A stretch of DNA of 64,000 bases from Paenibacillus agilis (GCF_007786455.1 NZ_VNJK01000001.1:1324074-1388073), one strand, 5' to 3'; positions 54,596 through 63,586 are shown, counted from the stretch's first letter. Notes: generated from the sequence alone by a model not told the origin. Made by a program: numbers and translations.

Positions 54596-55345
54596 ATGAT
54601 GCAGCCAGTTAAATTATTTTGTCTACCTTATGCAGGTGGTTCATCTGCTATATATGCCCGATGGAAAAAGTATATTGACTCTTCAAAAATCGAACTTTTG
54701 CCTGTCGAACTTGCAGGGAGGGGCGCAAGAATGGAATTACCCCTTTTGGACTGTATGGATGAAGTGGTTGAGGATGTTTATCATACTATTAAAGATAAAA
54801 TTGGATCTGGTCCGTTTGCATTTTTTGGTTATAGTATGGGATGTCTAGTCTCTCTTGAACTAGCACACCAGGTTGTGCAGAGAACGGGGCGGATGCCGCT
54901 TTATATGTGCATGGCCGCAAGAAAGGCACCGCATCTGCCGGGACGGAAAAGCCCTCTGCACACGCTTTTGCCTGAGCAATTCGAGAAGGAGATTATTAAA
55001 TTAGGAGGCACATCACCAGAGTTCTTCCAGGATGCTGAGCTAGTGCGCCTATTTGTCCCTATGCTTAGAGCAGATTTGAAAGCTTTGGAAACGTATCAAT
55101 TTCAACCTAAGTCTACTCGCTTGACATGTGATTTTTCAGTTCTTGGAGGAATTCAAGATGACATTACCCTAGAGGAGTTGAGTGGGTGGGGGCAGTATAC
55201 AGAAGGAACGTGTACAACTTACCAATATGAGGGTGGACACTTCTTCTTGAATGACTACTCAGAGGCAATTGTCCGACATTTGCAACAAACTATTGAAGAT
55301 GCGCTCCGTGGACAGAAGCTTCTGCACCATGCAGCATTAGAATAA
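54596..55345 (+). CDS. Type II thioesterase (NRPS/PKS-associated)
   Basis: Removes misprimed acyl or aminoacyl groups from carrier proteins of nonribosomal peptide or polyketide synthases. 249 residues, alpha/beta hydrolase: LFCLPYAGGSSAIYARWKKY at the start, GPFAFFGYSMGCLVSLELAH with nucleophile Ser near residue 80 (GYSMG), a conserved Asp in the GGIQDDIT region near 190 and His in YEGGHFFLNDY near 217. GAGGGATGTGGA before ATG 54596. No NRPS or PKS gene lies in the window, so the partner must be elsewhere or is lost. Confidence 0.9.
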   Translation: MMQPVKLFCLPYAGGSSAIYARWKKYIDSSKIELLPVELAGRGARMELPLLDCMDEVVEDVYHTIKDKIGSGPFAFFGYSMGCLVSLELAHQVVQRTGRMPLYMCMAARKAPHLPGRKSPLHTLLPEQFEKEIIKLGGTSPEFFQDAELVRLFVPMLRADLKALETYQFQPKSTRLTCDFSVLGGIQDDITLEELSGWGQYTEGTCTTYQYEGGHFFLNDYSEAIVRHLQQTIEDALRGQKLLHHAALE

Positions 55346-55618
55346 GAGATAAGTTGAAAAAAATTCTGAATTGTGAACGCCAGCCTGCTATTTTTACGAT
55401 TAACTTCATTCGTTATCGATATTTCATGAGTCATACCACTTCGTGTAAGCGGTTCTTCTCATAGTCCTCTTAAACAATCGATAGGTAAATTTGAAACCAT
55501 CATGAACCATTATTTTTTCCAAATGTAAATTGACCGTAAGGTGTACTACGAAAGGCTACTTGCTAAAATATGAACAGTTAGTTTAAACCGTTTTCTATAA
55601 TCATCAAGGAGAAGATTC

Positions 55619-56254
55619 ATGACGATTATTTGTATTGAAGGTGCGAGTTCAGTGGGGAAAAGCACAACATGTAAAACATTCGCTGCTCGATACAATGCAT
55701 ATGTTGTGCCAGAAACGGCATTTCTATTTGATAAACCGCAGCTAGAAGGAAAAGATCTTATGTTGTGGTTAATGGAACGACAAGTAGACAGATGGAAGCT
55801 GGCGAAAGAGAAGAGCAAGGAATTTGAGTATGTCATTCTAGACGGGGATATATTTAAAATATGGTACGACTGGGTTTACGGCTTTGAATCAATGACGCTT
55901 GAGGAGACGGCGAGCTACTTTAGAGAGAAGCTTCTCAATCAAGAAATATCGTTTCCTGATGCTTATATTGTGTTATGGATTGAAGAAGAAGAATTGAGGA
56001 TGCGTAAACATTCTGACTATACAAAAACGCGCCGGAATTTTGATAAGCATTTGCGTTTAATAGAACCACAACTAAAGTACTTTACTTACATGAGCAGCAT
56101 TATGCCACATTCTGTAGGTATTTATAAGGCAAATGATGTTGAGGATAATGTGCAGCATATAGCTAAGCAAAGTGAAATGGTGTATGGAGCACGTAAGGAC
56201 GAGATTTCTATTTTTGAGAAGATGATAGATTTTTATAGAAATAATACTCCATAG
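55619..56254 (+). CDS. P-loop kinase-like protein
   Basis: 211 residues. Walker A IEGASSVGKSTTCKTFAARY at residue 6, a kinase-like YVILDGDIFKIWYDWVYGFE near 78 with the DGD/DRxF-like position, and YIVLWIEEEELRMRKHSDYT near 120 as the lid. The pattern recalls deoxynucleoside or chloramphenicol phosphotransferase-like kinases; the substrate is not evident. AAGGAGAAG lies upstream of the ATG. A terminator-like hairpin lies at 56397. Confidence 0.75.
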   Translation: MTIICIEGASSVGKSTTCKTFAARYNAYVVPETAFLFDKPQLEGKDLMLWLMERQVDRWKLAKEKSKEFEYVILDGDIFKIWYDWVYGFESMTLEETASYFREKLLNQEISFPDAYIVLWIEEEELRMRKHSDYTKTRRNFDKHLRLIEPQLKYFTYMSSIMPHSVGIYKANDVEDNVQHIAKQSEMVYGARKDEISIFEKMIDFYRNNTP

Positions 56255-56396
56255 TGGCTTGTTAAAATGAAGTATGCGCTTGTGCATGAAGGAAAACAAA
56301 GGTAAAATATAACTATAAATTTAATTGTGCGAGAAGATGCTTTCGTTCCTTATGAATAAACAACTAGATGGAAAAACAGTAGATAATCGTATTGAA

Positions 56397-56429
56397 AAGA
56401 CCAAGTGTTCGGAGCATTTGGTCTTTAAT
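56397..56429 (+). terminator. Terminator-like hairpin after the P-loop kinase gene
   Basis: AAAGACCAAGTG pairs with CATTTGGTCTTT (one G-U pair) over TTCGGAG. Its sequence nearly repeats the hairpin at 35707. Lies 143 bases after the stop. Confidence 0.65.
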
Positions 56430-56466
56430 TATAAGTAGGATACCTACGAAGTGAGGAGGCAGAACA

Positions 56467-57048
56467 ATGAAGATTGGATTTGTACTCTTTAATGGAATTA
56501 CGTTTTTGGACTTTATCGGATTTTATGATGTGATTTATCGTTTAAACAATTTTGTCAAAACACAGGGAACGACTTGGGATATTTGCGGGCTGACAGAAGA
56601 AATTACGGATGAGCTGGGTTTTACGGTGAAAGTAACGAAGGTAAAGCCAGACCTTTCTCAATACGATTTGTTGTATGTGCCTGGTGGAATAGGAACTCGT
56701 AAGCTGCGATACGATAAAGAATTTATTGAATGGCTGAAGCAGGCGGAGAAGGTCGAAACGATTGTATCCGTGTGCACAGGCGCGTTATTGCTTGGGGCAG
56801 CTGGTTTTTTGGAAAATAAGAAAGCTACCACTCATCCGAATGCATACGATCTGCTTGAACCTTACTGCGAAGAAGTTGTTCATGCAAGAATTGTGAAAGA
56901 CGGCAATGTCATTACCGCTGGTGGGGTAGCGACAGCGATCGATCTTGCTTTATATATGGTCGAGCTATATGTTTCTAAAGAAGCGGTTGAAGTCATTAAA
57001 AAGCATATCGATTATCCTTATGATATCCAAGGTATTGTTGAAGTTTAA
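56467..57048 (+). CDS. DJ-1/PfpI family protein
   Basis: 193 residues of the class I glutamine amidotransferase-like/DJ-1 fold. GFVLFNGITFLDFIGFYDVI at the start with the conserved Glu/Asp position, PGGIGTRKL near 78, and the nucleophile elbow VSVCTGALLLGAAGFLENKK near 100 with Cys; ATTHPNAYDLLEPYC follows. Related proteins are isocyanide hydratases or stress proteins. GTGAGGAGG lies 7 bases before the ATG. Confidence 0.88.
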   Translation: MKIGFVLFNGITFLDFIGFYDVIYRLNNFVKTQGTTWDICGLTEEITDELGFTVKVTKVKPDLSQYDLLYVPGGIGTRKLRYDKEFIEWLKQAEKVETIVSVCTGALLLGAAGFLENKKATTHPNAYDLLEPYCEEVVHARIVKDGNVITAGGVATAIDLALYMVELYVSKEAVEVIKKHIDYPYDIQGIVEV

Positions 57049-57083
57049 GTACTCATTATTGGAGCCTAACGGATATATCCGCT

Positions 57084-57245
57084 GTGCAGTACCAGACGGT
57101 TATTTTCAAAACGAAATGTAAGGAATGGAATCTTGAAGAGGGCTTTATTTATCGTTCATATCGATTTGATCATCGAAACAAGGAAAATGAATTAGGGTTT
57201 GTTTCGTTGATTGTAGATGCGATAAAAAAACAGGCGGTTGGATAG
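57084..57245 (+). pseudogene. Short coding-like frame, probable gene remnant
   Basis: 53 codons from GTG 57084 to TAG: VQYQTVIFKTKCKEWNLEEG, FIYRSYRFDHRNKENELGFV. Coding-like sequence with no ribosome binding site; the same frame is open further upstream into the DJ-1 gene's tail. Family not recognised. Could be the 3' end of a deleted gene. Confidence 0.35.
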
Positions 57246-57296
57246 AGCAGCATAATTGCTTTATACATAATTTTGGACAACATGGGGGCAGACGAG

Positions 57297-57977
57297 ATGA
57301 AGATTATTAAAGTAGAAGCTCAATGTAGATTGCTAAATGAGATGCAGCATTTTTATCATCAAGTACTAGGATTAGAGTTATTGGATAAGACAGAACATTC
57401 ATTTTGTGTGCAAATTGGTAGTACTGCGCTATATTTCGAGCGAACGGATGAGACATTGCCATCTTCGTATCATTTTGCCATCAATATTCCTGAAAACCAA
57501 ATTGCTGATTCGCTGGAGTTCGTACGAAAACAGGTGAATCCGATTCAGGAGGATGGACAAACCATTATACATTTTGAGGATTGGAATGCACATTCTTTCT
57601 ACTTCCTAGATCCCGATGGCAATATTCTTGAATGCATTGCGAGACACAATCTTTCTAACGCATCAAATGAAAAATTCTCCATATCCAGCTATATTAATAT
57701 AAGCGAAGTAGGAGTTCCTGTTCGTGATGTAAGAGCGGCAGTGGAAACCATGAAGACAGAATTGGGCATAAACTATTGGCTGGAACAAAGTGATACGTTT
57801 ACACCAGTCGGAGATGAAGAAGGATTAATCATCTTGGTCAAAGAAGGGCGACAGTGGTTTATGTCTGACGTCATAGCAGCACCACTACCTACTAAGATTC
57901 ATATAGATGATGCACAAGGCAGCGTCATTACATACTCGTCACAAAATGAAATCAAGATAATAACTAAACATACTTAA
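57297..57977 (+). CDS. VOC-superfamily (glyoxalase/bleomycin resistance-like) protein
   Basis: 226 residues with a VOC beta-alpha-beta-beta-beta unit: MQHFYHQVLGLELLDKTEHS near residue 15, LPSSYHFAINIPENQIADSL, HFEDWNAHSFYFLDPDGNIL then ECIARH near 110. A second, weaker half follows (ISEVGVPVRDVRAAVETMKT). VOC proteins bind a metal for isomerase, dioxygenase or antibiotic-binding roles. ATG 57297 has GGGGG 8-12 bases upstream. Ends 11 bases before the GNAT gene, probably one operon. Confidence 0.8.
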   Translation: MKIIKVEAQCRLLNEMQHFYHQVLGLELLDKTEHSFCVQIGSTALYFERTDETLPSSYHFAINIPENQIADSLEFVRKQVNPIQEDGQTIIHFEDWNAHSFYFLDPDGNILECIARHNLSNASNEKFSISSYINISEVGVPVRDVRAAVETMKTELGINYWLEQSDTFTPVGDEEGLIILVKEGRQWFMSDVIAAPLPTKIHIDDAQGSVITYSSQNEIKIITKHT

Positions 57978-57988
57978 AGAGGCATGAT

Positions 57989-58798
57989 ATGAATCTTACC
58001 ATTCCATCGCAACAGCTGATTCAGGATATCGAATCTTCAGAGATCGACTATATGACAGAACGTATGATTGCGATTCAGAACAGACCAAATAATCCTGAAG
58101 GAATCGAGGTCCAGCATTTTGGAAATGCGGTATGTTTCTATAGTCGAACAATGCCGTGGCCAACATTTAATACGGTAAAGGGCCTGACAAGCGCAGATAT
58201 TGAATATGTTGAGTCGATTGTTGATTTTTATAGAAGCAGAGACAGAAAAGTTCAGTTCGAAATCATCCCATCCATGGTCGATCACCGGTTTTTGAAGCGC
58301 TTAGCAGACTTGGGACTGTATCAATCGGGATTCCATTGCTCTTTGTATACAGATCCCGCGTTCCCTAAGGAAGAGATTCAAGATGGGGTTACTATTAAGG
58401 AAGTTCAAGAAGATCAGTTTGATTTGTATGCCAGGATACATTGCAGAGGAACGGGATTATCGGATGACGGCATTCCTTATGTAGCTCAAAACAATAAGGT
58501 ATTGTGTCAGCGTGATGGCTGGAAGTTCTTTATCGCGTATGTGAATGAAGTTCCGGCGGCGGCAAGTGTCATGTATATGAACAATCATTTGGCTTCATTG
58601 ACCTTTGCAGCGACATTGCCGGAATATCGAACCCGCGGATTGCACAATAGGATGCTGCAAAGAAGATTAGTAGAAGCGAATCGTAATGATTGCAGACTTG
58701 CAATCAGTCAATGTGCTTTCCTATCACAGAGTCATCGTAACATGGAGCGTATAGGGATGAAGTTGGGGTATGTCAGAACTTCTTGGACGGAGGCTTAA
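57989..58798 (+). CDS. GNAT acetyltransferase
   Basis: 269 residues. The C-terminal GNAT domain shows ASLTFAATLPEYRTRGLHNR then MLQRRLV near 205-230 with the R-x-x-G loop, and AISQCAFLSQSHRNMERIGM near 242. The N-terminal half is another GNAT-like fold (TVKGLTSADIEYVESIVDFY). Two-domain architecture, substrate unknown. AAAGAGGC lies before the ATG; likely co-transcribed with the VOC gene. Confidence 0.85.
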   Translation: MNLTIPSQQLIQDIESSEIDYMTERMIAIQNRPNNPEGIEVQHFGNAVCFYSRTMPWPTFNTVKGLTSADIEYVESIVDFYRSRDRKVQFEIIPSMVDHRFLKRLADLGLYQSGFHCSLYTDPAFPKEEIQDGVTIKEVQEDQFDLYARIHCRGTGLSDDGIPYVAQNNKVLCQRDGWKFFIAYVNEVPAAASVMYMNNHLASLTFAATLPEYRTRGLHNRMLQRRLVEANRNDCRLAISQCAFLSQSHRNMERIGMKLGYVRTSWTEA

Positions 58799-58954
58799 TG
58801 CGATGGAATGATAGATTATAGGAGAATAAAGTATGTAATTCATCTTTCAATAGACCTGGCCGAGGAGATAGTTAATGTAGGTCGGGTCTATTTGTGTATT
58901 TGCTTAAAGACAGGAAATAAAAAGAATGGCGAGAAATCACAAGGGGGGCTTGCC

Positions 58955-59243
58955 ATGAAATATTCGGCAGTAGTGTTGGACTTGGACGGAACACTTCTTA
59001 ATTCTAAAAAAGAAATATCCCAAAGAAATATGAAGGTCGTATTAAGCTGTTTCGAGCAGGGGATGAAATGATTGTATTCGGTGATGATTATAACGATTTT
59101 GGTTTGTTTGAAAAATGTGGAATGCAATAAAGGAATTGAAGGAGATAGCGTTCAGCGTTACGGATACCAATGATAATGACGGTGTAGCTAAAGCCTTAGA
59201 GGAACTATTAAGGAAAAAGGAAACCAATCGAATTTTAACTTAG
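58955..59243 (+). pseudogene. Cof-type HAD phosphatase with large internal deletion
   Basis: Begins with a strong AAGGGGGG site and ATG 58955 giving MKYSAVVLDLDGTLLNSKKE, HAD motif I. After FEQGMK it stops; the text resumes as MIVFGDDYNDFGLFEKCGM (motif IV) at about 59068, stops again, and resumes in another frame as NAIKELKEIAFSVTDTNDND, GVAKALEELL, the family C terminus. Cap domain and motifs II-III, roughly 150-200 codons, are missing. The second gap lies where GGAATG would have occurred twice in the parent. Confidence 0.8.
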
Positions 59244-59472
59244 AAGATGCACATATAACTTCAATTATGGATATCGACTGATATGATTGTTATGATTCCA
59301 AGTGTATGCTACTATAACAACAAATATATGGAATTTTGACTCTGAGTACTAGATTGCTTCCTAACTTAACCCCACATCACGACTCTATGATTGAATTCAT
59401 TTCGTTGTATGATCCTCATCTATCAAAAGTATTTCATAATTGCCGAGGTTTGATTTTCAAGGAGGGATTTCT

Positions 59473-61101
59473 TTGAATGTAAATCATATGGATTATTATA
59501 AGCATCGGTATCTCAATTGTTTTAAAGCACAGTACCTTGCCGAATTGCTTGATAAAGGAATACCCGTGGATTATCTTTTTTTTGATGCTTATGTGGAGAC
59601 GGATGACATTCTTGAGCATGCCATTCATAATGGGCAGGATCGTTGGACAATGAGCGTAAAGACCCTGAGTGAATTGAGCTATGTCGGTCTATACATTTTG
59701 TATCGATATTTTCCCTCAATGTCGGCAGCGTATCCGTATGTGAAAGATAAGCTTGCAGCTAATAAAACCTTATATATGTGGGCTTCGCAAAATCATTTGC
59801 CGCATTTGGCGCATTTGCCAGACGGCGTTCATGTAATTGGACTCCAATCTTATAATGAAGAGGCTGGAACGTTCACCATCTCTGATGTTCCTGGTATATC
59901 GGGGCATCCGTATGAAGAAATACACATCCAGAATGCCTTTAATTATTTGGAAGATAGCTTTAAGTACATTTATTATATTTATGACGAAGATTATATTTTT
60001 ACAGAAGAGATTGTTGAGATTTTAATTAAAAAATTCGAAGACAGTTTCTTGCTGGTTAACGAGGATATAAAATTGTACGATCGTATGAATGAGCTGTATC
60101 AGCTTCACTATGATAACAAAGAGGATCAGTTGAAATTGTACCACAGTATGGAGACTGCATTGGCCGTTATCGCGGGTTCTCGTTATTTCCTAGCTAAGTT
60201 TTTAAAAGTAATTCACTACCCACCTATAGCTCAATTAGGAGAGATCATTAAGCATGCTGATAGTCTCCAAAAAGTATTCCTCAAAGCGAAAGTTGGAGCG
60301 AACATCAGCAACTACAAAGTTGAAGATAAGCTGCTGCTGTTAAAGTTATTAGAAAAAGAAACAATAGTAAAGATTAAACAATTGATTGTGCAAAAGAGAG
60401 AGGAACGCGAACTTCGTAAGGGTGCAAGTGAGACAACTCGTAGTACAATTACCGACATTGGACTAACTTGCAAAATGCTAGATTTGAATAAGGTTAAGCT
60501 AGACTGGATTGAGGTTATTCAGGAAGATTACTTATATAGCTATGAGATATATGTTAATGACACACTGCATGGAACTACCCTGTCGAATACTTATGAAATA
60601 ACGAATCTTGCGTATGACAGCTGTTTGGAAATACGCATACGAGTTAAAAATTTCTCTGGTTATATCGAGCAGTGTAATGATCGTGTAACGATCCAGACGG
60701 GGTATAAAGATACGAACTACGCGCTCGGCAAACCGGTTACCTGTTCGTCAGAGGAAACGTCTATCTTCACGAAAGAAAATGTGAATAATGGCGTTGAGGG
60801 TACGAGATGGGGAAGCGTTGTTGGAAGCGACAACGAGTGGATTTGTATTGATTTATTAGAACAAACGGAAGTTCAGCGAATCGTATTGAATTGGGAATCT
60901 TATGCTCAATCTTATACGATTGATGTATCCGATGACAATGTCACCTGGCAAACCATTGTTACAAACGATAATGGTACAGGTGGAGTTGAGGAGTTTAATA
61001 ACCTCAAAGATATCAAGTGCAGATATATAAAAATGAACGGCCGAAAACGAGGCACGACTTGGGGTTATTCATTATGGGATTTTGAAGTGTATGCAGTCTG
61101 A
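59473..61101 (+). CDS. BtrH-like N-terminal domain + FN3 + discoidin (F5/8C) protein
   Basis: 542 residues, no signal peptide. Residues 1-320 look like the BtrH/C39-like acyl-transfer or peptidase fold: Cys16 in RYLNCFKAQYLAELLDKGIP, His120 in LPDGVHVIGLQSYNEE, Asp138 in TFTISDVPG, in the spacing of a Cys-His-Asp triad. Residues about 335-415 form a fibronectin type III-like unit (KVKLDWIEVIQEDYLYSYEI). Residues 425-542 form a discoidin/F5-8C domain (ALGKPVTCSSEETSIFTKEN, WICIDLLEQTEVQRIVLNWE). TTG start with AAGGAGGG 7 bases upstream. The enzymatic role is inferred; possibly linked with secondary metabolism as the type II thioesterase nearby. Confidence 0.7.
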   Translation: MNVNHMDYYKHRYLNCFKAQYLAELLDKGIPVDYLFFDAYVETDDILEHAIHNGQDRWTMSVKTLSELSYVGLYILYRYFPSMSAAYPYVKDKLAANKTLYMWASQNHLPHLAHLPDGVHVIGLQSYNEEAGTFTISDVPGISGHPYEEIHIQNAFNYLEDSFKYIYYIYDEDYIFTEEIVEILIKKFEDSFLLVNEDIKLYDRMNELYQLHYDNKEDQLKLYHSMETALAVIAGSRYFLAKFLKVIHYPPIAQLGEIIKHADSLQKVFLKAKVGANISNYKVEDKLLLLKLLEKETIVKIKQLIVQKREERELRKGASETTRSTITDIGLTCKMLDLNKVKLDWIEVIQEDYLYSYEIYVNDTLHGTTLSNTYEITNLAYDSCLEIRIRVKNFSGYIEQCNDRVTIQTGYKDTNYALGKPVTCSSEETSIFTKENVNNGVEGTRWGSVVGSDNEWICIDLLEQTEVQRIVLNWESYAQSYTIDVSDDNVTWQTIVTNDNGTGGVEEFNNLKDIKCRYIKMNGRKRGTTWGYSLWDFEVYAV

Positions 61102-61116
61102 TACATGTAATAGGAG

Positions 61117-61151
61117 AAAGCAATTCAGTGAAACGTCTGGATTGCTTTTTT
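61117..61151 (+). terminator. Terminator after the discoidin gene
   Basis: AAAGCAAT pairs with ATTGCTTT over a 16-base loop, with T run. Lies 15 bases after the stop. Confidence 0.8.
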
Positions 61152-61235
61152 CGTACAGAAAGAAAATTTTTCTTCCAAGTACTGTACCTATGATATAATG
61201 ATTGGCGTAAATTTGATGCAAGAGGTGGAATCAAA

Positions 61236-62837
61236 GTGCAGCAAAGTCGATTGCGATTCAGTCTGCAAGGTACGATTCTTTGGTTGGTCTGCAGCGTGGT
61301 AGCGATATCTCTATTTGTGACAGGTATTCTTATTGAGCGACAGACTGCCTATAATACGGCGAATTTAGTGGAGGAAAAGGCGACTTCCGTTGCTCGCACA
61401 ATTGCAACCGTTCCCATGATGGCAGAAGCGCTAAGTGGAAAAAGACCTGAGGAACAAATTCAACATTATGCGGATCTTGTACGCCAGAAGACGGGAATGG
61501 AATATATCGTTATTATGGATATTAACGGAATCCGCAAGTCGCATCCCGATGTTTCCATGATTGGCAAGCCCTTTGTTGGCGGAGATGAAAAGCCAGCATT
61601 ACAGGGGCAAGAGCATGTATCTTATGGCGAAGGGACTTTAGGTAAATCACTACGTGCTTTTAAACCCATTATGACCGAAGAAGGAGTACAAGTAGGGGTG
61701 GTAGCCGTTGGTATTTCATTGGAGCATGTTGAGGATGCGGTAACGAAAAACAGATGGATTATTTATCTTGGCCTGCTGTTTGGTGCTGTAGCTGGTGGAT
61801 TAGGGGCTGTTCTGCTTGCTCGTAAAATTAAACGCATTTTGTTTGGATTGGAACCTGCTGCCATTGCTCATATGCTGGAACAGCGCAGTGCGATGCTTCA
61901 ATCTATTCGTGAAGGCATCGTAGCTGTTGAGCGGGATGGCACAGTTACCCTTATGAATGAAGAAGCAATACGATTATTTGATAAAGCAGGAGTAAATACA
62001 GCTGCGCTAGGGAAGTATGCGGAAGAGATCATACCCGGATTCCTAAGGCAAACTATTCATACGAAACAGGCTGTCCCGAACAGAGAAATTGAATTAAGAG
62101 GCATTAGTCTTATTGTAAGTAGCGTTCCCATTTTGGTTAATGGGAAAGTGGCGGGTGCAATTGCGACCTTCAGAGACAAGACGGAAGTGAGTCAACTTGC
62201 GGAGAGGCTTACAGGTGTAAGTATGTATGCAGATGCTCTGCGCGCACAAGCGCATGAATTTATGAATAAATTGCATGTCATTCTTGGACTTGTCCATATG
62301 AAGGAATATGAGCGATTACAACAATATGTGAGTGAAGTAGCGAATCGTCATCAAGAAGATATTGGGGTAATTATGAGGCAGGTGCGTGATCCAGTTATAG
62401 CGGGCTTTTTACTAGGTAAAATGAGCAGAGCTCGTGAACTATGTATTCATTTCCAGCTTAGCGAAACGAGTTATCTTCCAGAATCTGAGCAATCTACAAC
62501 TGCCCATCAATTAATTACGATTCTAGGCAATTTGGTAGACAATGCTATGGAAGCGCTGTCTAATGAAAAAGACGGTACGGTTCGGATTGACTTTTATGAA
62601 GATGAAGGCATATTAACGATTAAAGTTATCAATAATGGTCCGGGTATTCCTGATTGTGTAAGACCACATATGTTTGAGCTGGGTTTCTCTACAAAAGGGG
62701 AAGATCGAGGCTACGGTCTCCATCTTGTCCAGCAATGTGTAGCGCAAGCATATGGAACTTTGGCTGTGGAGTCCAATTCTAGTAGAGGCACTTCCATTTC
62801 GGTTATGATTCCTTATCCTAGCAAGAGAGAGAGCTGA
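61236..62837 (+). CDS. Sensor histidine kinase, DcuS/CitA family
   Basis: Membrane sensor for C4-dicarboxylates or citrate, 533 residues. Transmembrane helices at about 13-33 and 180-200 enclose an extracytoplasmic PAS-like (PDC) domain with YIVIMDINGIRKSHPDVSMI, the family ligand-binding core. A cytosolic PAS domain (about 212-320) precedes the phosphoacceptor region LRAQAHEFMNKLHVILGLVH. ATPase boxes: N ILGNLVDNAMEAL, G1 NNGPGIP, G2 GYGLHLVQQC. GTG start with GAGGTGG. The response regulator follows by 6 bases, and the transporter at 63738 is the likely target. Confidence 0.92.
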   Translation: MQQSRLRFSLQGTILWLVCSVVAISLFVTGILIERQTAYNTANLVEEKATSVARTIATVPMMAEALSGKRPEEQIQHYADLVRQKTGMEYIVIMDINGIRKSHPDVSMIGKPFVGGDEKPALQGQEHVSYGEGTLGKSLRAFKPIMTEEGVQVGVVAVGISLEHVEDAVTKNRWIIYLGLLFGAVAGGLGAVLLARKIKRILFGLEPAAIAHMLEQRSAMLQSIREGIVAVERDGTVTLMNEEAIRLFDKAGVNTAALGKYAEEIIPGFLRQTIHTKQAVPNREIELRGISLIVSSVPILVNGKVAGAIATFRDKTEVSQLAERLTGVSMYADALRAQAHEFMNKLHVILGLVHMKEYERLQQYVSEVANRHQEDIGVIMRQVRDPVIAGFLLGKMSRARELCIHFQLSETSYLPESEQSTTAHQLITILGNLVDNAMEALSNEKDGTVRIDFYEDEGILTIKVINNGPGIPDCVRPHMFELGFSTKGEDRGYGLHLVQQCVAQAYGTLAVESNSSRGTSISVMIPYPSKRES

Positions 62838-62843
62838 CGAAAG

Positions 62844-63560
62844 TTGATAAAGGTAATGATCGTTGAAGATGATCCAATGGTTAGGGAATTTAACAAACAT
62901 TATTTGCAGCAGATGAATGGTTTTCAGCATATTACTTCCGTATCCAACGGAGATGAGGCAATCGATGTTCTCCAGAAAGAACCGATTGATTTGATTTTGC
63001 TTGATATTTATATGCCCGGAATGAACGGCTTGCAGCTCCTGGAGACGATTCGCTTGCGTGATCAGGCTGTAGATGTCATTGTCATTACCGCAGCAAGTGA
63101 TATTGTAAGTGTGAAAAAGGCTTTGCGGCTTGGCGCAGTTGATTATTTGATTAAACCCTTTGAATTTGCAAGGTTTCAAGCAGCACTTAGTACGTATCGT
63201 GAAGAAGTCAACTTGATGCAGAGCCAGAATCAGATGAGCCAAGAGGAGCTGGACAAGCTTTTGTTCCACACTGCTGATGCAAAAGGAAATGTTGAAGTCG
63301 CTGATTTGCCAAAAGGCTTGACAAGGAACACATTGCAATTGGTATATAACTGCGTGGATGACATGAAAGGGAAGTCATTTACGACGGAGGAATTATCTGC
63401 GCAAGTAGGGATATCACGAGTTTCAATGCGAAAATATTTGCAGTTTCTTAGCGAGGCTGGCGTTCTGGACGTTGAAATATGCTACGGATTTATTGGTAGA
63501 CCTTCCTACACATATCGTTTTCTACCTGACAAAGTAAGTCGCATTCATCGTTATTTATAA
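62844..63560 (+). CDS. Response regulator, CitB/DctR type
   Basis: 238 residues, partner of the kinase. Receiver domain: VMIVEDDPMVREFNKHYLQQ, phospho-Asp in LILLDIYMPGMNGLQLLE near residue 54, VITAAS and YLIKPFEFARFQAAL with the conserved Thr and Lys. The C-terminal domain has an HTH (FTTEELSAQVGISRVSMRKY), typical of MalR, CitT and DctR. TTG start 62844; the ribosome binding site is weak, so translation may be coupled to the kinase gene. Confidence 0.92.
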   Translation: MIKVMIVEDDPMVREFNKHYLQQMNGFQHITSVSNGDEAIDVLQKEPIDLILLDIYMPGMNGLQLLETIRLRDQAVDVIVITAASDIVSVKKALRLGAVDYLIKPFEFARFQAALSTYREEVNLMQSQNQMSQEELDKLLFHTADAKGNVEVADLPKGLTRNTLQLVYNCVDDMKGKSFTTEELSAQVGISRVSMRKYLQFLSEAGVLDVEICYGFIGRPSYTYRFLPDKVSRIHRYL

Positions 63561-63586
63561 AGTATCGTCTCATAGATACATGAAGG

